A stretch of 64,000 nt of DNA from Reticulitermes speratus (lineage: Eukaryota; Arthropoda; Insecta; Blattodea; Rhinotermitidae), in assembly GCA_021186555.1 (NCBI GenBank), contig JAJKFL010000003.1:41870408-41934407 (forward strand). Reading direction: 5' to 3'. Positions 1-12,892 of the stretch are shown here, piece after piece. Each line of letters begins with the position of its first letter. Position 1 is the stretch's first letter. A model generated the notes under the pieces. It was not told the DNA's origin. It searched no databases and saw only the letters and a list, made by a program, of their open reading frames with translations. The position numbers were made by a program, and so were the translations under genes.

Positions 1-536
1 ATCATAGCATAAGAGCACATTACAGTCTACAACTACGATATGAAATACTTCTGATGTCATAGTTACTAGTTACTTAAATAATAAATCTCCATGTGTAACA
101 CAAATTACACAATACCTGGCCATGTAACAGAAAGTACCGGTGCTAATACACTGCATGTACTCACGCACACTTCTGTTGTGTGTGTCGGGGGGGGGGGGCG
201 GTTCTCTACAAAGTTGTGCTGTAACAGGCGTGTGCATGACGTCAAAACTCTGCCGATTATTTTCACAAAACGGCCAACTTTTATAACGCTAAAACTCAAA
301 CGCGTTGAAAGGCTTTAACAGCTTTCACAACTGCATTACCTCGATCACTCTGAACTCGTTCAGTCACTACTGCCTAATCTTGGAACTTATCACAGTAATG
401 AAGGATTAAATATGTGGATTCAGCAATTACGCACCGCCCCATGAAAACTTACTTCCGTGCATTCTTAACCTCGAAATAAGGACTAGTTTTAAAATAAACA
501 CATGAAGTTAAGTTGCTGTATTCCATAAACGGAATA

Positions 537-826
537 TATATATATTTTTTTTTCTTTTCTTTTTTTTTTCTATGGCTCGACAGCCCTATATGGGCCTGGG
601 CCTCCTCGTTTCGTCGAAGTTTCATGGTCACATACATTTTAGACACACCACAGTCGGTAGGACTCCTCTGGACGAGGGACCAGCTCGTCGCAGAGACCTC
701 TACCTGACAACACACAACACTCACAAGAGACAGACATCCATGCCCGAGGCGGGATTCGAACCCATAATCCCAGTAAGCGAGCGGCCGAAGACCCATGCCT
801 TAGACCGCACGGCCACTGGGATCGGC
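537..826 (-). mobile_element. SINE family A, full-length copy
   Basis: tRNA-derived SINE read on the minus strand. Its 5' end (826 downwards) is a tRNA-Leu/Ser-like head, with an A-box-like GTGGCCGTGCGGTCTAAGGC and a B box GGGTTCGAATCCC (pol III promoter elements). A body of about 170 bp follows, then an A-rich tail, seen as the T-rich run at 545-570 on the plus strand. A 12-bp target site duplication ATAAACGGAATA flanks it (525-536 and 827-838), which fixes the ends and shows insertion by retrotransposition. It matches the copies at 30.7, 41.7 and 59.2 kb. Mobilisation would depend on a LINE in trans. Confidence 0.9.
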
Positions 827-830
827 ATAA

Positions 831-1226
831 ACGGAATAATAAGATCCTAAAATTTTAAAGCCCATACATCAGCATTTACTGTCAAATTACAACACACACC
901 ACAGCATTCATGCACAAAATTCTGCAACCTGGAAGACACACTCAACAGTTTCAGTGGCAGAACTATTTCAAATGTTGTTGTTCCATTTCGTCAAGTTGTC
1001 CTGGTCTTAATCGGTAGATATTCGCAGAATATTTTTCAACAGCAAGGGACTGTCGTTCTGCCATAACAATACGATCTCTGAAAATTCCTTACGGCGATCT
1101 CAGTCCTCAAGGGAGAGAGCCTATGAATAAGTGCTTATGTTGAAATATATAACAAATGACAGCGAACGGGCAAAACGTGTAGCAATGTTGCTCCCCACTT
1201 AGGAAAAACAACCATTTAACAGTATG
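831..1226. other. Unannotated AT-rich spacer
   Basis: Lies between two SINEs. I see no convincing open frame, RNA gene or repeat structure in it. Confidence 0.5.
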
Positions 1227-1241
1227 TATTTACTTTACAAT

Positions 1242-1521
1242 GGGCCGGAATAGCGTAGTCGGTACAGCGACTCGCTACGGGCTGGACGGTCCGGGGATCA
1301 AATCCCGGTGGTGGCGAGATTTTCCGCACCCGTCCGGACCGGCCCTGGGACCTACTCAGCCTCCTGTACAATGGGTACCGGATCATTCCCGGGGGTAAAG
1401 CGGCCGAGGCGTGGAGTTGACCACCCACCCCCATCTAGCGCCGAGGTGAAAGAACGAGTAGAGCTATATCTCTGCTCCCCCTTCGGGCCTTCGTGGTCTG
1501 TTCTAGTATGAACTTTACCTT
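1242..1521 (+). mobile_element. SINE family C, full-length copy
   Basis: tRNA-related head at 1243-1315, with A-box-like TAGCGTAGTCGGTACAGCG and a B box of the form GGGGATCAAATCCC, followed by a GC-rich body. A perfect 15-bp target site duplication TATTTACTTTACAAT (1227-1241 and 1522-1536) delimits the insertion. The body motif GGTACC...CCCGGGGGTAAAGCGGCC is shared, in various states of decay, with pieces at 6.2, 7.4, 12.0, 23.2, 24.7, 33.1 and 36.1 kb. The short frames across it are translations of the SINE, not genes. Confidence 0.9.
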
Positions 1522-1536
1522 TATTTACTTTACAAT

Positions 1537-2578
1537 CACCCTGTAGATTCAAACAAATATTCAGCTTCACTCTCCAACAGCTTCGTTGCAGGGAAGTAGC
1601 TGGCCACGACAGTTTGCAGGTTCCCAGTTCCAAAACACTTGTAAGTACAGATATTTAACTGAAACTACCCAACTCGGCCTTAACAGACACAAGCTGCTGA
1701 TATTTACTTTAAGCAGACGGGCCATGAATATGCAGGTTAGTCTGCACAGTGATTGACTTCGCATGTTCTTGGTTTGATCTCCTTCAAGGATACCGGCAAA
1801 AGCGGCCAAAGCCTTAAGGAAACACTTTGTATCTATCGCCTAAATTAAAAATACGTAGATACATAGCTCCATACGGCTCCAACATATGGTGCGTCATTAA
1901 GCAAGGGCGAATTTTTAACTTTTCCACATACACTGCGCATGTAGAATATCAAGACGAATTTTCATTACCACAAATTTGAGTGGTAGACATCACACATTGG
2001 ACAACGATACGAATTGTTTTTCTTAAGACAGATATGTATAAATCATACCTGTAACTGTTTCACGCTGCAGTGACTTCAATGTTATATGGCGCTTGGAGCT
2101 TTCACAGTTCCTGGGGATCTCACTCTGGCAGTAAGGTGGCCAGAGCGTAAAACAGATCAAACATCACCAGATCAACAATGTCACGTCTCTTCATAGTGAT
2201 ACGACAACTCACTTTTACGTTTATCCTTTCTTGTACTATGAGCTCTTAGAAGGTTCTTAGATTTGAAACTAATATAAAGAGGGAGTGTTAGAAGATTCAC
2301 GTTTTCTGGAATATCAAGTCGTGTGAAAATGTAAATAGTTGGTAAGCAATGCCTACTCGTATTTGGCTTCACAGTACCCAAAAAGTGAGGCAGCAGTCTC
2401 CTCTGAAAAATAGGTAAATATTAGCCATTAATAATCATATACTTAAACTTAAAGACTTAAAACCAGGGAAGGAAATATAATTTACAGTATATTGTTACAG
2501 ACCAAAACAGTATTCTTCTGTAACATGAGGTAATGGGAGATTGAATCTAAATGTTATTTGTGTTTACAATATGTTCAT
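1537..2578. other. Spacer without recognisable features
   Basis: Only short open frames (80 codons or fewer) occur here and none shows a recognisable domain. No tandem repeat or inverted repeat stood out. Confidence 0.45.
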
Positions 2579-2850
2579 TCATTCTGTAGTCTGTCTTACG
2601 ACAGGTCCGTAGCCTCTTCCAAAGCGACTTCTCCACAGGGTGCGATCTAGTGCTTCCTCTTTCAATTTCCAGTATCTTATCTTTTCCTTAAGGTCATCCA
2701 GTAGCTGCTTACGCCTTCTTCCTCGTCTTCCTGTCATTTCTATCCTTCTTTCTAACTTTCCTTCAATCACTTGTTTTAGAAGGCAGTTTCTACGCAAGAT
2801 GTGACTAACCCAGTTATCCTTTCTTCTTTTTATTGCATGTAGGATTACAA
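2579..2850 (-). pseudogene. LINE reverse transcriptase C-terminal tail (fragment)
   Basis: The minus-strand frame ending at 2579 carries RRKDNWVSHILRRNCLLKQV, then GRRGRRRKQLLDDLK and the terminus FGRGYGPVVRQTTE. I recognise this as the extreme C-terminus of a non-LTR retrotransposon ORF2 common in cockroach and termite sequence. Only the tail is present, so it is a 5'-truncated dead copy. A second, more decayed copy of the same tail is at 43836-44330. Above about 2850 the match stops and the sequence becomes AT-rich. Confidence 0.75.
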
Positions 2851-5403
2851 TATATATAATATATAAAAGAAAAGAACATTCATTATAAAAACAATGCCTT
2901 GGACAATGTCCATTTTCCAAAGTATAATTAAAATTGGCTTTAAGCAGAGGCTGATTTCGGTACAATTTTACTCAACTAATAAATATCTGATTTAATATAG
3001 ACATACACGAAGTTTCGGAAACTTTCTCTGCTTCCGTCATAAAATAATGTTACGAAACATATTCCCTTGGGTTCATTGCATCGAGCCAATTTCAGTCTTC
3101 AATAAACCACAGCCGACCCAGCCTTCAATGCTGAACTTGTGACTGAGCAGTGAGGGGCTTCATCATACGTCAGAGTAGGAGATGTAGAAGCAACCAATTA
3201 CAGAACATGTGTATCAGACGTCCTAAATTGTGTAACAAGTTAGTTTAAATCCTTTCCACTGATTAATTAATATTAGTTTTCAACTACAGCTACAGTATAA
3301 TGTAACGCTTAGGATATGCAGTCGACCGATTTAAAGTACATATCACTAAATTTCATGAAAGTTTTCTTTATTTGCTTACTATCCGTTAGAGTTTAGAGAT
3401 AGTTTCCTCTCCACTGGGTAACATGAGCTGTTTCGCCGAAGGTAGGCCTATATATAGTTTCATAACACCCGGATATAAAATCGTCACCCGACAATTTTGA
3501 TCCAGTGAAGTAACCAGTCGTGACTTATTTAAAGTATTTTATTATCGCAATACTGACGAGACACAAACACGAAAACCAGCCGTCTTATTTACAATTCTAT
3601 GTACATATTATAATAATTCTTAATTTATTTTAGGACTCTTTTTCGTTGTGGATATGACGTCGCGTTGTTACGTTTTCAGTTTCCGAAGTTTTCAAGGAAC
3701 AGAATATCTTCATTTGCAGGAATCTAGTGGTCAGACGAGAATTCCAGGGCAAAGCCGAGCCTCTAAACACTTGAAGGTGAAGGCATTATGTTCCTTGACA
3801 ACGTCAGGAACCGATTACCCAGTCGTGCGCCGTCATATCCCCAAGAACGGAGTCCTCAACCACATCGCTGTGTAAATCTCCAGACAGAGAAATATCTTTT
3901 TTTTTGTTCCTACATAATAATTTTTAGCGTTCAACATAAATGTGTGGCTTATGAACCGAAATTTAAAAAACCCCATACACAGTTTTAATGACATAAATTA
4001 TCAGAAATCAAATCCATGTTCAAAAACATTCAGACCGCAATGTTGAATGTGGACTTTTTCTATCTTCTACCTCCACATCAAACCAGCAGGAAATTTTGCG
4101 TTAATTTATTTCCCTTTTATGCGTTCAAATTGCACGGTTTTGTACATAAAAATATGTATAGACGAGAGGTAATGATTGTGGGAAGGTCATCATTAAGGAA
4201 ACCAAAAATAGTGTACCGAAATTTATTACGAGATGTCAATATATAAAAAGATGATAAAATCAATAACAAGCTTTTATGACGAATTTTTTATAAATCGCCC
4301 CATATACTTATGTTCCAACACCTCATACATTCATAACCACAAAGATTCACGACTATTTTCATATAACTAAGTAGGCTAACACAGTGGCTCGCACACTGTA
4401 TATAACAGCTTGGTATTGTACAAAAGTGCCAGCCCTAATAAATTCAATAAACACCACCACAAACTACTCAAATCACCTGATACTAATTTACTACTATTAC
4501 CACTACGCTCCCAAATGGCGGCTAAATAAATAGTTTCTTTGGAAAGAAATTGTCTGCTACATACTTGAAACTTAACGAAACCCTCCGCCACAACACCCGG
4601 GGTTTCGACCTAAGTTCGAAACTGAACATCTATACATACATTCGGAAGTTGTGCCCACATCAAATATCTGCTGGTACACTGGAATCCTGAATGAGATATC
4701 CGTGGTACCTCCAGGCATATGACGGGATAACCTCGATTCAACCACAACCTCTTCCTTCCAAATCTTTGTAAATTCATGATGTCATTCTAGTATTTGACAC
4801 TATATTTTGAGATACTGAAAGTTTCGTAAAATAAAATACAAAACATACGAGTATATCCTATTTAACATTTAATATGTTGGAACGAAACTAAATATATACA
4901 TAATATTACTTTGACTGATGCGCCTATCTGTAACATCTGGAAACCAACCACACAAGTTCAAAGGGCCTGGGTATTCATCCCGCCCGAGACCCGTTACAAG
5001 GCAAAATATGGGAGAAATGTGAGGTACAAAACACAAACACACGGTCATTTGTCTTGTGTTCTGCAAGATGGAGTGCTGGCGACGCAATACGACAAAAAAA
5101 GAAGCTTTCAAACAAACGAGTACGCAAAACCAGCAGCAACGATGATGTCTTACACGCATCTCGCTTACTAACGGTGGACATTTGTAAGAAATAAATAAAT
5201 AAATAAATTTGATCTTGCCACTTCGCCTACTGCGGTCGAAAACGTGAGGGAGTAGCCCTCTTTGGCAACCTACTATCCGGCTGTAGTTACTGGATTTTAC
5301 TTAGTTACGATAGGAAAATTTACTTCGTTAAGCTATTTTATTCGAGATTGCTTTTCCTATGTTACAATGTTCTGTTGCCGCGATTAAAGTACAAAAATAT
5401 ATA
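2851..5403. other. Spacer with only short frames
   Basis: Contains a short (AAAT)n tract near 5190-5207. Several open frames of 60-96 codons overlap on opposite strands (for example 4869-5171) and look like chance. No domain, splice-bounded exon or element end was recognised. Confidence 0.4.
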
Positions 5404-5405
5404 TA

Positions 5406-5631
5406 CAGTAGTCCCCCCGTATCCGCGGGTGATACGTTCCAAGACCTACCGCGGATGCCCGAAACCGCGGATAGTAGCGAACCCTATATATAAAAGCGCA
5501 AACTTTAGATCGACTAAAGTCGACGCTGGCAAATTAAAACGTAAATACTGAAATCGACCATGGTCGAATTTGGCAGTGAATGTGTTAATATTTTCGGGCC
5601 GCGGTAAACCGCGGATACGGGGGTTGTAATG
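5406..5631 (+). mobile_element. Tigger-like (Tc1/mariner-pogo) MITE
   Basis: 226-bp non-autonomous DNA transposon. The left end CAGTAGTCCCCCCGTATCCG and the right end CCGCGGATACGGGGG are imperfect inverted repeats, flanked by TA on both sides (5404-5405, 5632-5633), as expected for Tc1/mariner. The subterminal sequence (GATACGTTCCAAGACC, CCGAAACCGCGGATAGTA, GAACCCTATATATA) closely resembles vertebrate Tigger elements as I remember them. It has no transposase frame. Two short palindromes, TCGACTAAAGTCGA and CGACCATGGTCG, lie near the centre. Confidence 0.75.
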
Positions 5632-5639
5632 TATATATA

Positions 5640-5784
5640 AGTCAAAATCTCAGCAGGTGGCGTATAAATAAGTCGAAATCTCAGCAGGTGGCATATAAAT
5701 AAGTCGAAATCTCAGCAGGTGGCATATAAAGGAGTCGAAATCTTAGCAGGTGGCATATAAATAAGTCGAACTCTCAGCAGGTGG
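5640..5784 (+). repeat. 31-bp tandem repeat, about 4.7 copies
   Basis: The unit contains AGTCGAAATCTCAGCAGGTGG followed by CATATAAATA. Copies differ by one to three substitutions. The array begins only about 8 bp beyond the Tigger-like MITE. No open frame or regulatory role is evident. Confidence 0.9.
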
Positions 5785-6224
5785 ATATTCGAAGCAGGCC
5801 ACAATACCATCCATGACAAATTACGGAGTGCCAGAGAAGTTTCAATCCGATTAGTTTAGCAACTTCATTACACATCCCAATCTCAAGTACACCTCTGAAG
5901 CCAAGTGGTAATGATGCGTACCACTTGCTGCAACACACAGGAACTCTGAAATTTGAAAAAAAAAATGTATTTACGAGTTTCGTGTATTGCTCATTCACAC
6001 CAGATTCTTCCATAAGCATAATAATTAGAGTGGAAAAACACTGTTTGTATAAGGCGAGATACGAACGATACATACAATTGAGAAGAATGCCAGTCTTAAA
6101 AACTATGAAATACTGCACGATTTCAGTTTGAGTAAATCGTGCAGTTTGTTAAGAGGTAAAACATATTCTGAAAGACAAAGGTAATGGTATCTACTGCTTT
6201 ATTCATTAAGCACCACGCAGGAAC
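5785..6224. other. Spacer with one 114-codon minus frame
   Basis: The minus frame 5774-6118 includes VCCSKWYASLPLGFRGVLEI and has no domain I recognise. It could be a fragment of a dispersed repeat. I cannot support it as a gene. Confidence 0.3.
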
Positions 6225-6230
6225 TAATGG

Positions 6231-6310
6231 ATAAGACAGTGGAGGTATAGCTCCAGTCGAGCCCTCCGCGACCGTCTTACCAAAAGCGCAAGAGGCGCCT
6301 GTACATATCT
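6231..6310 (-). mobile_element. SINE family C fragment
   Basis: GTGGAGGTATAGCTCCA followed by a diverged ...GACCGTCTTACC... corresponds to the body of family C on the minus strand. No head, tail or target duplication remains. Confidence 0.5.
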
Positions 6311-6949
6311 ACGTATATAATTAGAATTACAGTAATTAAACTCCGTTGTCTCTTTAACAACTGTCGGAAAATTGGACAATACGTGGCCCATCATCATATA
6401 TCAATAAAAAGTTTAAGAATCGTAAAAAAATTATCACATAGGCTGATGTACGAGAATGAAAAAAATTACGGCTTCCTTATACTTTTTTCCTTCAGTTTAC
6501 ACGTACGTACGCACAAAATAATATTTAGTTTACATTTGCAAGAAAATGTTATTCAGTCTGTTAACATGAACAGACACTTAATACTTAAATGTAAAGGCCA
6601 TTCACTTGTGAAGATTATTTCAGCCGAAAGAAAATAAACAACAGACGTTTCTACTCTTAATGCCGGCTTTAACTCCAAAAATCCTGCTTCTAATATTCTC
6701 TAGTCGGACAAAATTCGTACTCTTCGCGTAAACTTAACACCTAAGTTCATTATTCTTTATGTTATAAATTCCTTGATGTTACTTAAATAGATTAATACTA
6801 GTGTAAACAGCCTGTTAAAATTTAAGGAGCATTTGTATCTTTGTCTCTCACCATCTCTTTCTTTCCTTCATCCCTTTCGTACCTGTTCACCTTCCTTCCT
6901 ATCTGCAATCTGAGTTGCGTTAAAACAGCGAATCAACTTCTACACAATT

Positions 6950-7019
6950 CTCTCTCTCTCTCTACCTTTATATATATATATATATTATATATTAGGCCTA
7001 TATATATCGTACAAAATAT
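6950..7019. repeat. (TC)n and (TA)n low-complexity tract
   Basis: A TCTCTCTCTCTCTC run is followed by TATATATATATATATA and AGGCCTATATATAT. Simple sequence. Confidence 0.85.
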
Positions 7020-7030
7020 ATTATAAGGAA

Positions 7031-7228
7031 CTAATTCCAAGGAGCAGGGTCCCTTTTGACACCTAACAAGTCGCTTAACCTCACAAGAAATTCGCCGCCA
7101 TGTATGGAGCCCGAAGGTTTGTTACCGTTGTACATGAGCTGTCCAACACCGAAAATATAAGTGTCATTTCCAACAGTTGCTAGTTCTACACGGTGAAGGT
7201 TTGGTAGCCCGCAAAGTTGGAGGACCAC
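7031..7228 (-). other. Open frame of unknown origin, probably dispersed-repeat derived
   Basis: A 65-codon minus frame contains GNDTYIFGVGQLMYNGNKPS and ends SDLLGVKRDPAPWN. I associate similar peptides (GEFL..LSD....K.D.APW) with a dispersed insect repeat, but I cannot name the element. It is too short to support as a gene. Confidence 0.3.
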
Positions 7229-7344
7229 CTACTGTTGCCCGCATGTGACTTTTCTCAACACATTTGCAACTGCCATTCGTACCTCGAGGTTGCAGCTTTC
7301 TTTCGCCACAAAGCTATGTTGTCACTCATTCAGTTGACAAAGCG

Positions 7345-7590
7345 TCGTTAAATAGACTAGGCAAAGCGCTGAACAAACGAGGAACTGGGATTCAATTTCC
7401 GGCCGGGCAAAGTAATTTTTATGTTCTCCAAAGCGCCCAGACCAATTCTAGGGCCGCCAGAGCCTCCAATTCAACTGGTATTAAAGGCTCTTACCCCGGT
7501 GGGGAGATGACCTCTTAGGTCCATCTGATGCCGAAGTTAAGAACTCGTGGAGCTCCGTTTCTAGTGCCCTCCATGTCTTCATGATGTGAT
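7345..7590 (+). mobile_element. SINE, diverged family C relative
   Basis: A tRNA-like head with B box GGGATTCAATTTCC at about 7390 is followed by a body that can be aligned with family C: GATGACCTCTTAGGTCCATCT, GATGCCGAAGTTAAGAACTCG, GCCCTCCATGTCTTCATG. The copy is old and no clear target duplication remains. Confidence 0.5.
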
Positions 7591-7599
7591 ATTTAATTA

Positions 7600-10500
7600 A
7601 AAACAGGGGCAACTTTCTTTGTTTTCATTAGTGCATTCATGATATTACTATAAGTTAGCAGCGACAGACCAATTATAAAATACATTTTTAATTCAGCTGC
7701 GATAAATACACGTAAATAAAATTACTCCACATTAAATTCAGTCGAATGGTTACGCCGTGACGCACCTTCACTGGGAACTACGGACCTCTGAATTTTACGA
7801 CGCTTTCAAAAACCCGCATTAAAAATCCACATAAAGTACACTCATTTGAATTGTAACTGGCCATTTTATTCCTATTTTCAATTAGGCGAACTGGCATTCA
7901 TTAAAGCCAGAAGATACAACTGAAGAAGGTCAGAAGGTCAAAGTATCAGGAGTTATAAAAGCTTGGCATGTAAATGGAAGAGGCCAATAAAACCTATTCG
8001 AGACGGAAAAATTGTGGGCAAGTGACACCCGGTATGAAGAAGAGGAACAATGATAAGAGAGAGAAAGAGAGAGACAAAGATTATATAAAGCGCGGGCATT
8101 GTGGGAGTAAGAGAGAAGAGGAGAATGAAGTGGAAGGGGGTGTGATTCATGATGTTTGCCCGTAGAGGAATTGCTGTGAGCATACCAGCCACGAGCAATA
8201 GATAAATCCGGCAAAGGAAGCAAAAGTCTTTCCTCGATTAAACCCCCTTCGCGTGCCACTACTTCTACCTTTGATATATTCTCAAACAAGTTTCATCTAC
8301 TCAGCGTTGTGGTTTACGGTATTAGACTAAACATGGAATCCCACCATAACAAACTGATCACAAAGAAGACGAAAGTGCAACAACCAATGATTTGCTTTTA
8401 TATACGGGAAAATATCAGTACAGTTACAAATAATAGTAATGATTTCCACTTCTCTGACATTGTTACAAAGAGAATGAACACTGCTAGGTCGATGGAAAAG
8501 AGAAAGAGCGAGGTGGTTTAAGAGGTAGGGAGAGCCCGGTTCGAATACAGGCATGGAAACCAACTGTCCTGAATTTGTTTTATCATCTTTTCCTAACCCA
8601 TGCCTTAAACGACAGACAGAAATTTACGTTAGACAAAAGCCGTCTCCTTCGCCACGTTTTCGAATTTATACATATTCCATTTCACTATCATCCACTTATT
8701 TGACTCCATATAAACTGTTACGGAAGGCGACATTAAACAAACTGCAAATAAATACATGGAGAATACATTAAATTATGGATTCTGAGCGTTTTAACCACGA
8801 AAATTATACACCATAGCATTGAAGGAGTTTGCTAGATGAACATCCATAGTGAGCAGCAAGAATTTGAAAGGAGACAGATGTGGAATGTTTGAAAATGTAT
8901 GTACATAAGTAATAAATAAAACAATTAAAAATGGCGATGATTGTGATCATTGTAACAATGATGACGATATTAATAATAATAATCTATAAGCATTTATTAT
9001 TACAAGTAACTAAATTGACTGGACCAAGATCTGATATCACTGCGTTTATACACAAGGCAAGCAACTGGCCAGTGAGATAAACTGAGCTGTACTGTTGGAA
9101 TACAAATTTGCAGTATCAAAACAGGATGATTACTACAGCAAAGGGCTTCATAAGTTCTATCCAGACAGAAGGGCTTGTCTTTATAAATAAAGAAAGGAAG
9201 CCAAAAAGTAAAGCAATAAATTACCGTGCAGAAAAGTTCCATGCAACTTTAAATGTCAGCATAAGCAACACAAGATTTCATAAAAGACCAAACACAATGC
9301 TTTGAATTTAATTGTTTCAGTTACCAATCGATTTAAACTGTCGTTAAATCATTGCATTTTTCTGCAATTTTAGGAGTAAAGCTAGGCAAAATATTAGAGC
9401 CCTGTGTTAAGTACCTTACATAGGAATGGGTGAGTCTGTCACGTTAATATTACTGTACATAAATACACACATATGAAGAATGTGTAAACTATGCCTCAGT
9501 AGCTTGAAAATTCTTTTAGCCATCACGTTCATCTTAAGAAATCAGTCCGCTTAAGAATAAATATTGCGCTGCATTTTTCCTTGCCAATGTTGCAGTTTAA
9601 AAATGGAAGTTTATAATCACAAAAATAAACAAAAAGGCATAAAAATTCATAAAACTGCCACCGGTTACTTACAGACATATTCAGCAATGCAATGGAAGGA
9701 CGTACTACTATCTGTTGTCTTAAAATTGTCTGCAAACTTAATTCGAAAGGATAAATTTTACAGTTCACTCACACTAATACGTGTGTGCATATGTTTTATA
9801 TGCAATGATTCTATGTATACAATTCTAAAATTTTTAAAGCAATGTCAGAATATGATAGCTGAGACCTACAACTATTCACAAAAATTAAAATGAAATGGCT
9901 TATAGGGGTGCGTGTGGAATCCATACACACTGTTTCAGCTACCTTACAATGCTATTTCCTGAACGAAAGTTTGTGCACAATAACATTCCTAAACAGAGAG
10001 AGGACGAACAGTAAATCCGATTTTATTTCACACAAAAATTACTGTATTTTATGCACCAGCGAAACAAAAGTACGTATGATTTTATAGCTACGAAAAAGTG
10101 CAAACTTTATTACGCATTCACCGTGAATATAAACACAGAATTCGCCATTAATACACTGTCCAGTTTCCCATTGAAACGACGACGCCATATTAAAATGAGC
10201 ATTCTTCTTTAACGTTTAACCTCTCCATATTTTACAGTCCTAATAACATAAACAAACATTTATATTACACTGCCTCTCTGGGTATTGTGAATGAAGATTA
10301 CTTAAATAACCTCACGGGAATTACATGCTATAGCTGCTTTCTGTCACAGTCTTCACACATTTATCATCACCTATTGTAATCTTAAGCAGATGAGAGGCGC
10401 AAACCGCACAAACAAGTTATCAGATAGTTATACAGGAAAAACAGAATGTGGGACACAATAAGAGCAGAGTAAAAACTATTTTCAGAGTTATATGTAGCAA

Positions 10501-11950
10501 TAAAACAACATTGTAAAGGGTCAACCTGCAAGGAACGAGGAAATGAAAGGCTCTGATTAAACACGACGAAGCACTGGTTTTACTGAATACAAGAGACCGG
10601 AGAACTGGATTAATTGAGCTGAAAATGTTTTAATAAATATGAGAGGCAGCACGTTGCATGGTAGTGCACTGGCACCAACTTGCGATTTTGTCATAGTCTA
10701 CTTCTTTGTATTTAATAAATTATTAAATGTAATAATAATAATAATAATAAAGATTCTGCAAAATGAAACTAAATTGCCTACAATTTCTATGGCTTTAGCC
10801 AAAGAATGACTTACGTAGTTGCAACCATTAAATGAAAACTGCAGTCTTCTCGGTTTCTCTGCAGTTGATCATTAAAATATTAGGTCATTTTACATACAGG
10901 TAATGTGTACCACCTTGCAAAAATTCTTGCCGGCGCTGATGGTTGAATATATTATTATTCGGAAAAGTTAAATTCCTGAAGGAAAGCAAACAACAGCAAA
11001 GTATACAGGACCGCTGTTTATAAAATTTACTATGCACAGGGTGTGTTCACTTTATACTTATTTGCTAACAAATTACAGGACGCCGATTTCGAACTCGGAT
11101 CTCGCAGTAATCTGATTTTAGCTAATTTTCTCAGTCCCTATAGGCAAATACTAAGACAGTAATCTAGGCAAGTCACGACTTTTTCCTACCAATCGCGCTA
11201 CAATTCGATGCAATATAATCACGTAGATGCTGAACGCGGCCAAATCAGTCCAAAAGTCAGAAGACTACTTACGAGAACCTCCGAGTACGAGAAGAACTGA
11301 CACAGGATGCGTACCAAAACAACTTTATTTCCTTCGTACCTACAGGTATGAGCAAATAAACTCGCTGGACATAACTGTGATTTCACAATCAGAGAATTGC
11401 CAACTTTAATTTCTGAACTGTCAACCCGCCATTTTGGGTGCCAGAGTTGCTGTTCTTTCAAGTGTATATAATATCTATGAAACTCCCAAATAATTTAAAT
11501 TTGGAGTAAAACTCTCTCCCAAAGCTCGTGATTGTAGACAAAATAAAGTGACAACATATCTGACCGTCGACCATCAAATATGGAAATTTTGTGAAAGACG
11601 AAATTTTCTATATTGTCGTAACAGAAAACTGCGTAAGGGGAAAAATTTCAGCTCTCTCATCACAGACACCCATGTAAGGTGAAAATATTCGACCAGTGTC
11701 TCTTTTAGATTTAAAGGTATAATTTTCCAACAATTCGTATTGAATTTTATTCTGAAATTTTCTCCAAAAGCGAATACCCGCATAATACTTTTCAGAACAG
11801 CAGTCGCTGCTTCATATTTCGTGTTTCATGTAATTAATATAGCACTTCGAAATCCACGCAACGGACGTTGAATTATGGAATGATGTAGCAGGTAATATGT
11901 TGTATAAATTATGGATAAAACTTCTGTAAACCAAAACAAACTAAAGTTGT
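7600..11950. other. Long AT-rich stretch, no gene recognised
   Basis: Includes a purine-rich run at about 8040-8140 (GAGAGAGAAAGAGAGAG) and a short (AAT)n at about 10731-10751. Frames such as 7930-8289 (minus, 119 codons) and 9564-9893 (plus, 109 codons) have biased composition and no recognisable motif. It may be intergenic or intronic. Confidence 0.4.
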
Positions 11951-11954
11951 TGTG

Positions 11955-12225
11955 CATGCCAGGGATAAGTAAAGTGGAGGTATAGCTCCACCCAACCTAA
12001 ACTTCGGCACCAGATATGTCAGGTTCACTCCACGGCTGCTTTACCAACGAGCAAAGTGTTTCCTGTATCCAATCAACAGAAGGCTGTGAGTGTCTCAGAT
12101 CCAATCTGGACGCTTTGGAGAATAAAAACGTGTTTCCACTGCCGGCAATCCAGTAATGATTCTTCGGTCTTCTAGACCATAGTATACTCGTCATATCGAC
12201 TGCGCTATCTGAATGCATTCCTGCA
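11955..12225 (-). mobile_element. SINE family C, decayed copy
   Basis: AAGTGGAGGTATAGCTCCAC, then CACTCCACGGCTGCTTTACC and CAACAGAAGGCTG, follow the order of family C read on the minus strand. It is heavily diverged. Confidence 0.5.
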
Positions 12226-12892
12226 TAACATTTATTCTAAGCACATAAATATAAACAAATCTGCCGTTTCAAAGAATGGAAATTTCAATAGCATTATGTA
12301 GCTAATCACTTCCGCCCCACTGCAAAGTATACGTACTTCATTTGCAGTGTTAAATGCTGGCTTGAGGCTACCAAATTAATGAAATAACCGCAACCCCTGA
12401 ATCAGTGTATAAGCTATGAAATTAAAATTACACATAGGCCTAATACAAAGTTACGTAGAGACAGAGACTTAACATTTAATAACTTAGTGTTTACACCCCT
12501 AAAACCCGCCAGGTTTATTAAATTTACTGTTGGCCACTAACATAAAATCCACTGATGGTTTTAAATGCACTCATTCCCACAAGATCTGCTAAAAGTTTAC
12601 AAACTCCGCTACTACTCTGCAAGTGCTTGATGTACTGCAGCAAGGTGTCTCCTTTGTGTGGGCTACAAGTTCTCAGAGGAAGACAAAACAAAAAGTCTCT
12701 CAGTAGAAAGTTAGAGAAATTTATGACTACCTAAACATCAACTTCACGATATAATGAAGAAACCTTTAATGTTGAACTCAGAATATTTCTTGTTTAAGGA
12801 CATGAATAAGGCAATGGAGTTCTAGACATATGGCAGTCGACTTATTTCTTAAGTTAGATTTGGTCTTAGCCCTTATTATTTTAAATTAACTA

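Noticed and set aside
740..826. A tRNA gene, from the intact B box
   Set aside because: It is the head of a SINE with a tail and a target duplication. The acceptor stem does not close.
4869..5181. Three overlapping frames of 68-96 codons
   Set aside because: They lie on opposite strands with no motif and no splice signals. Chance.
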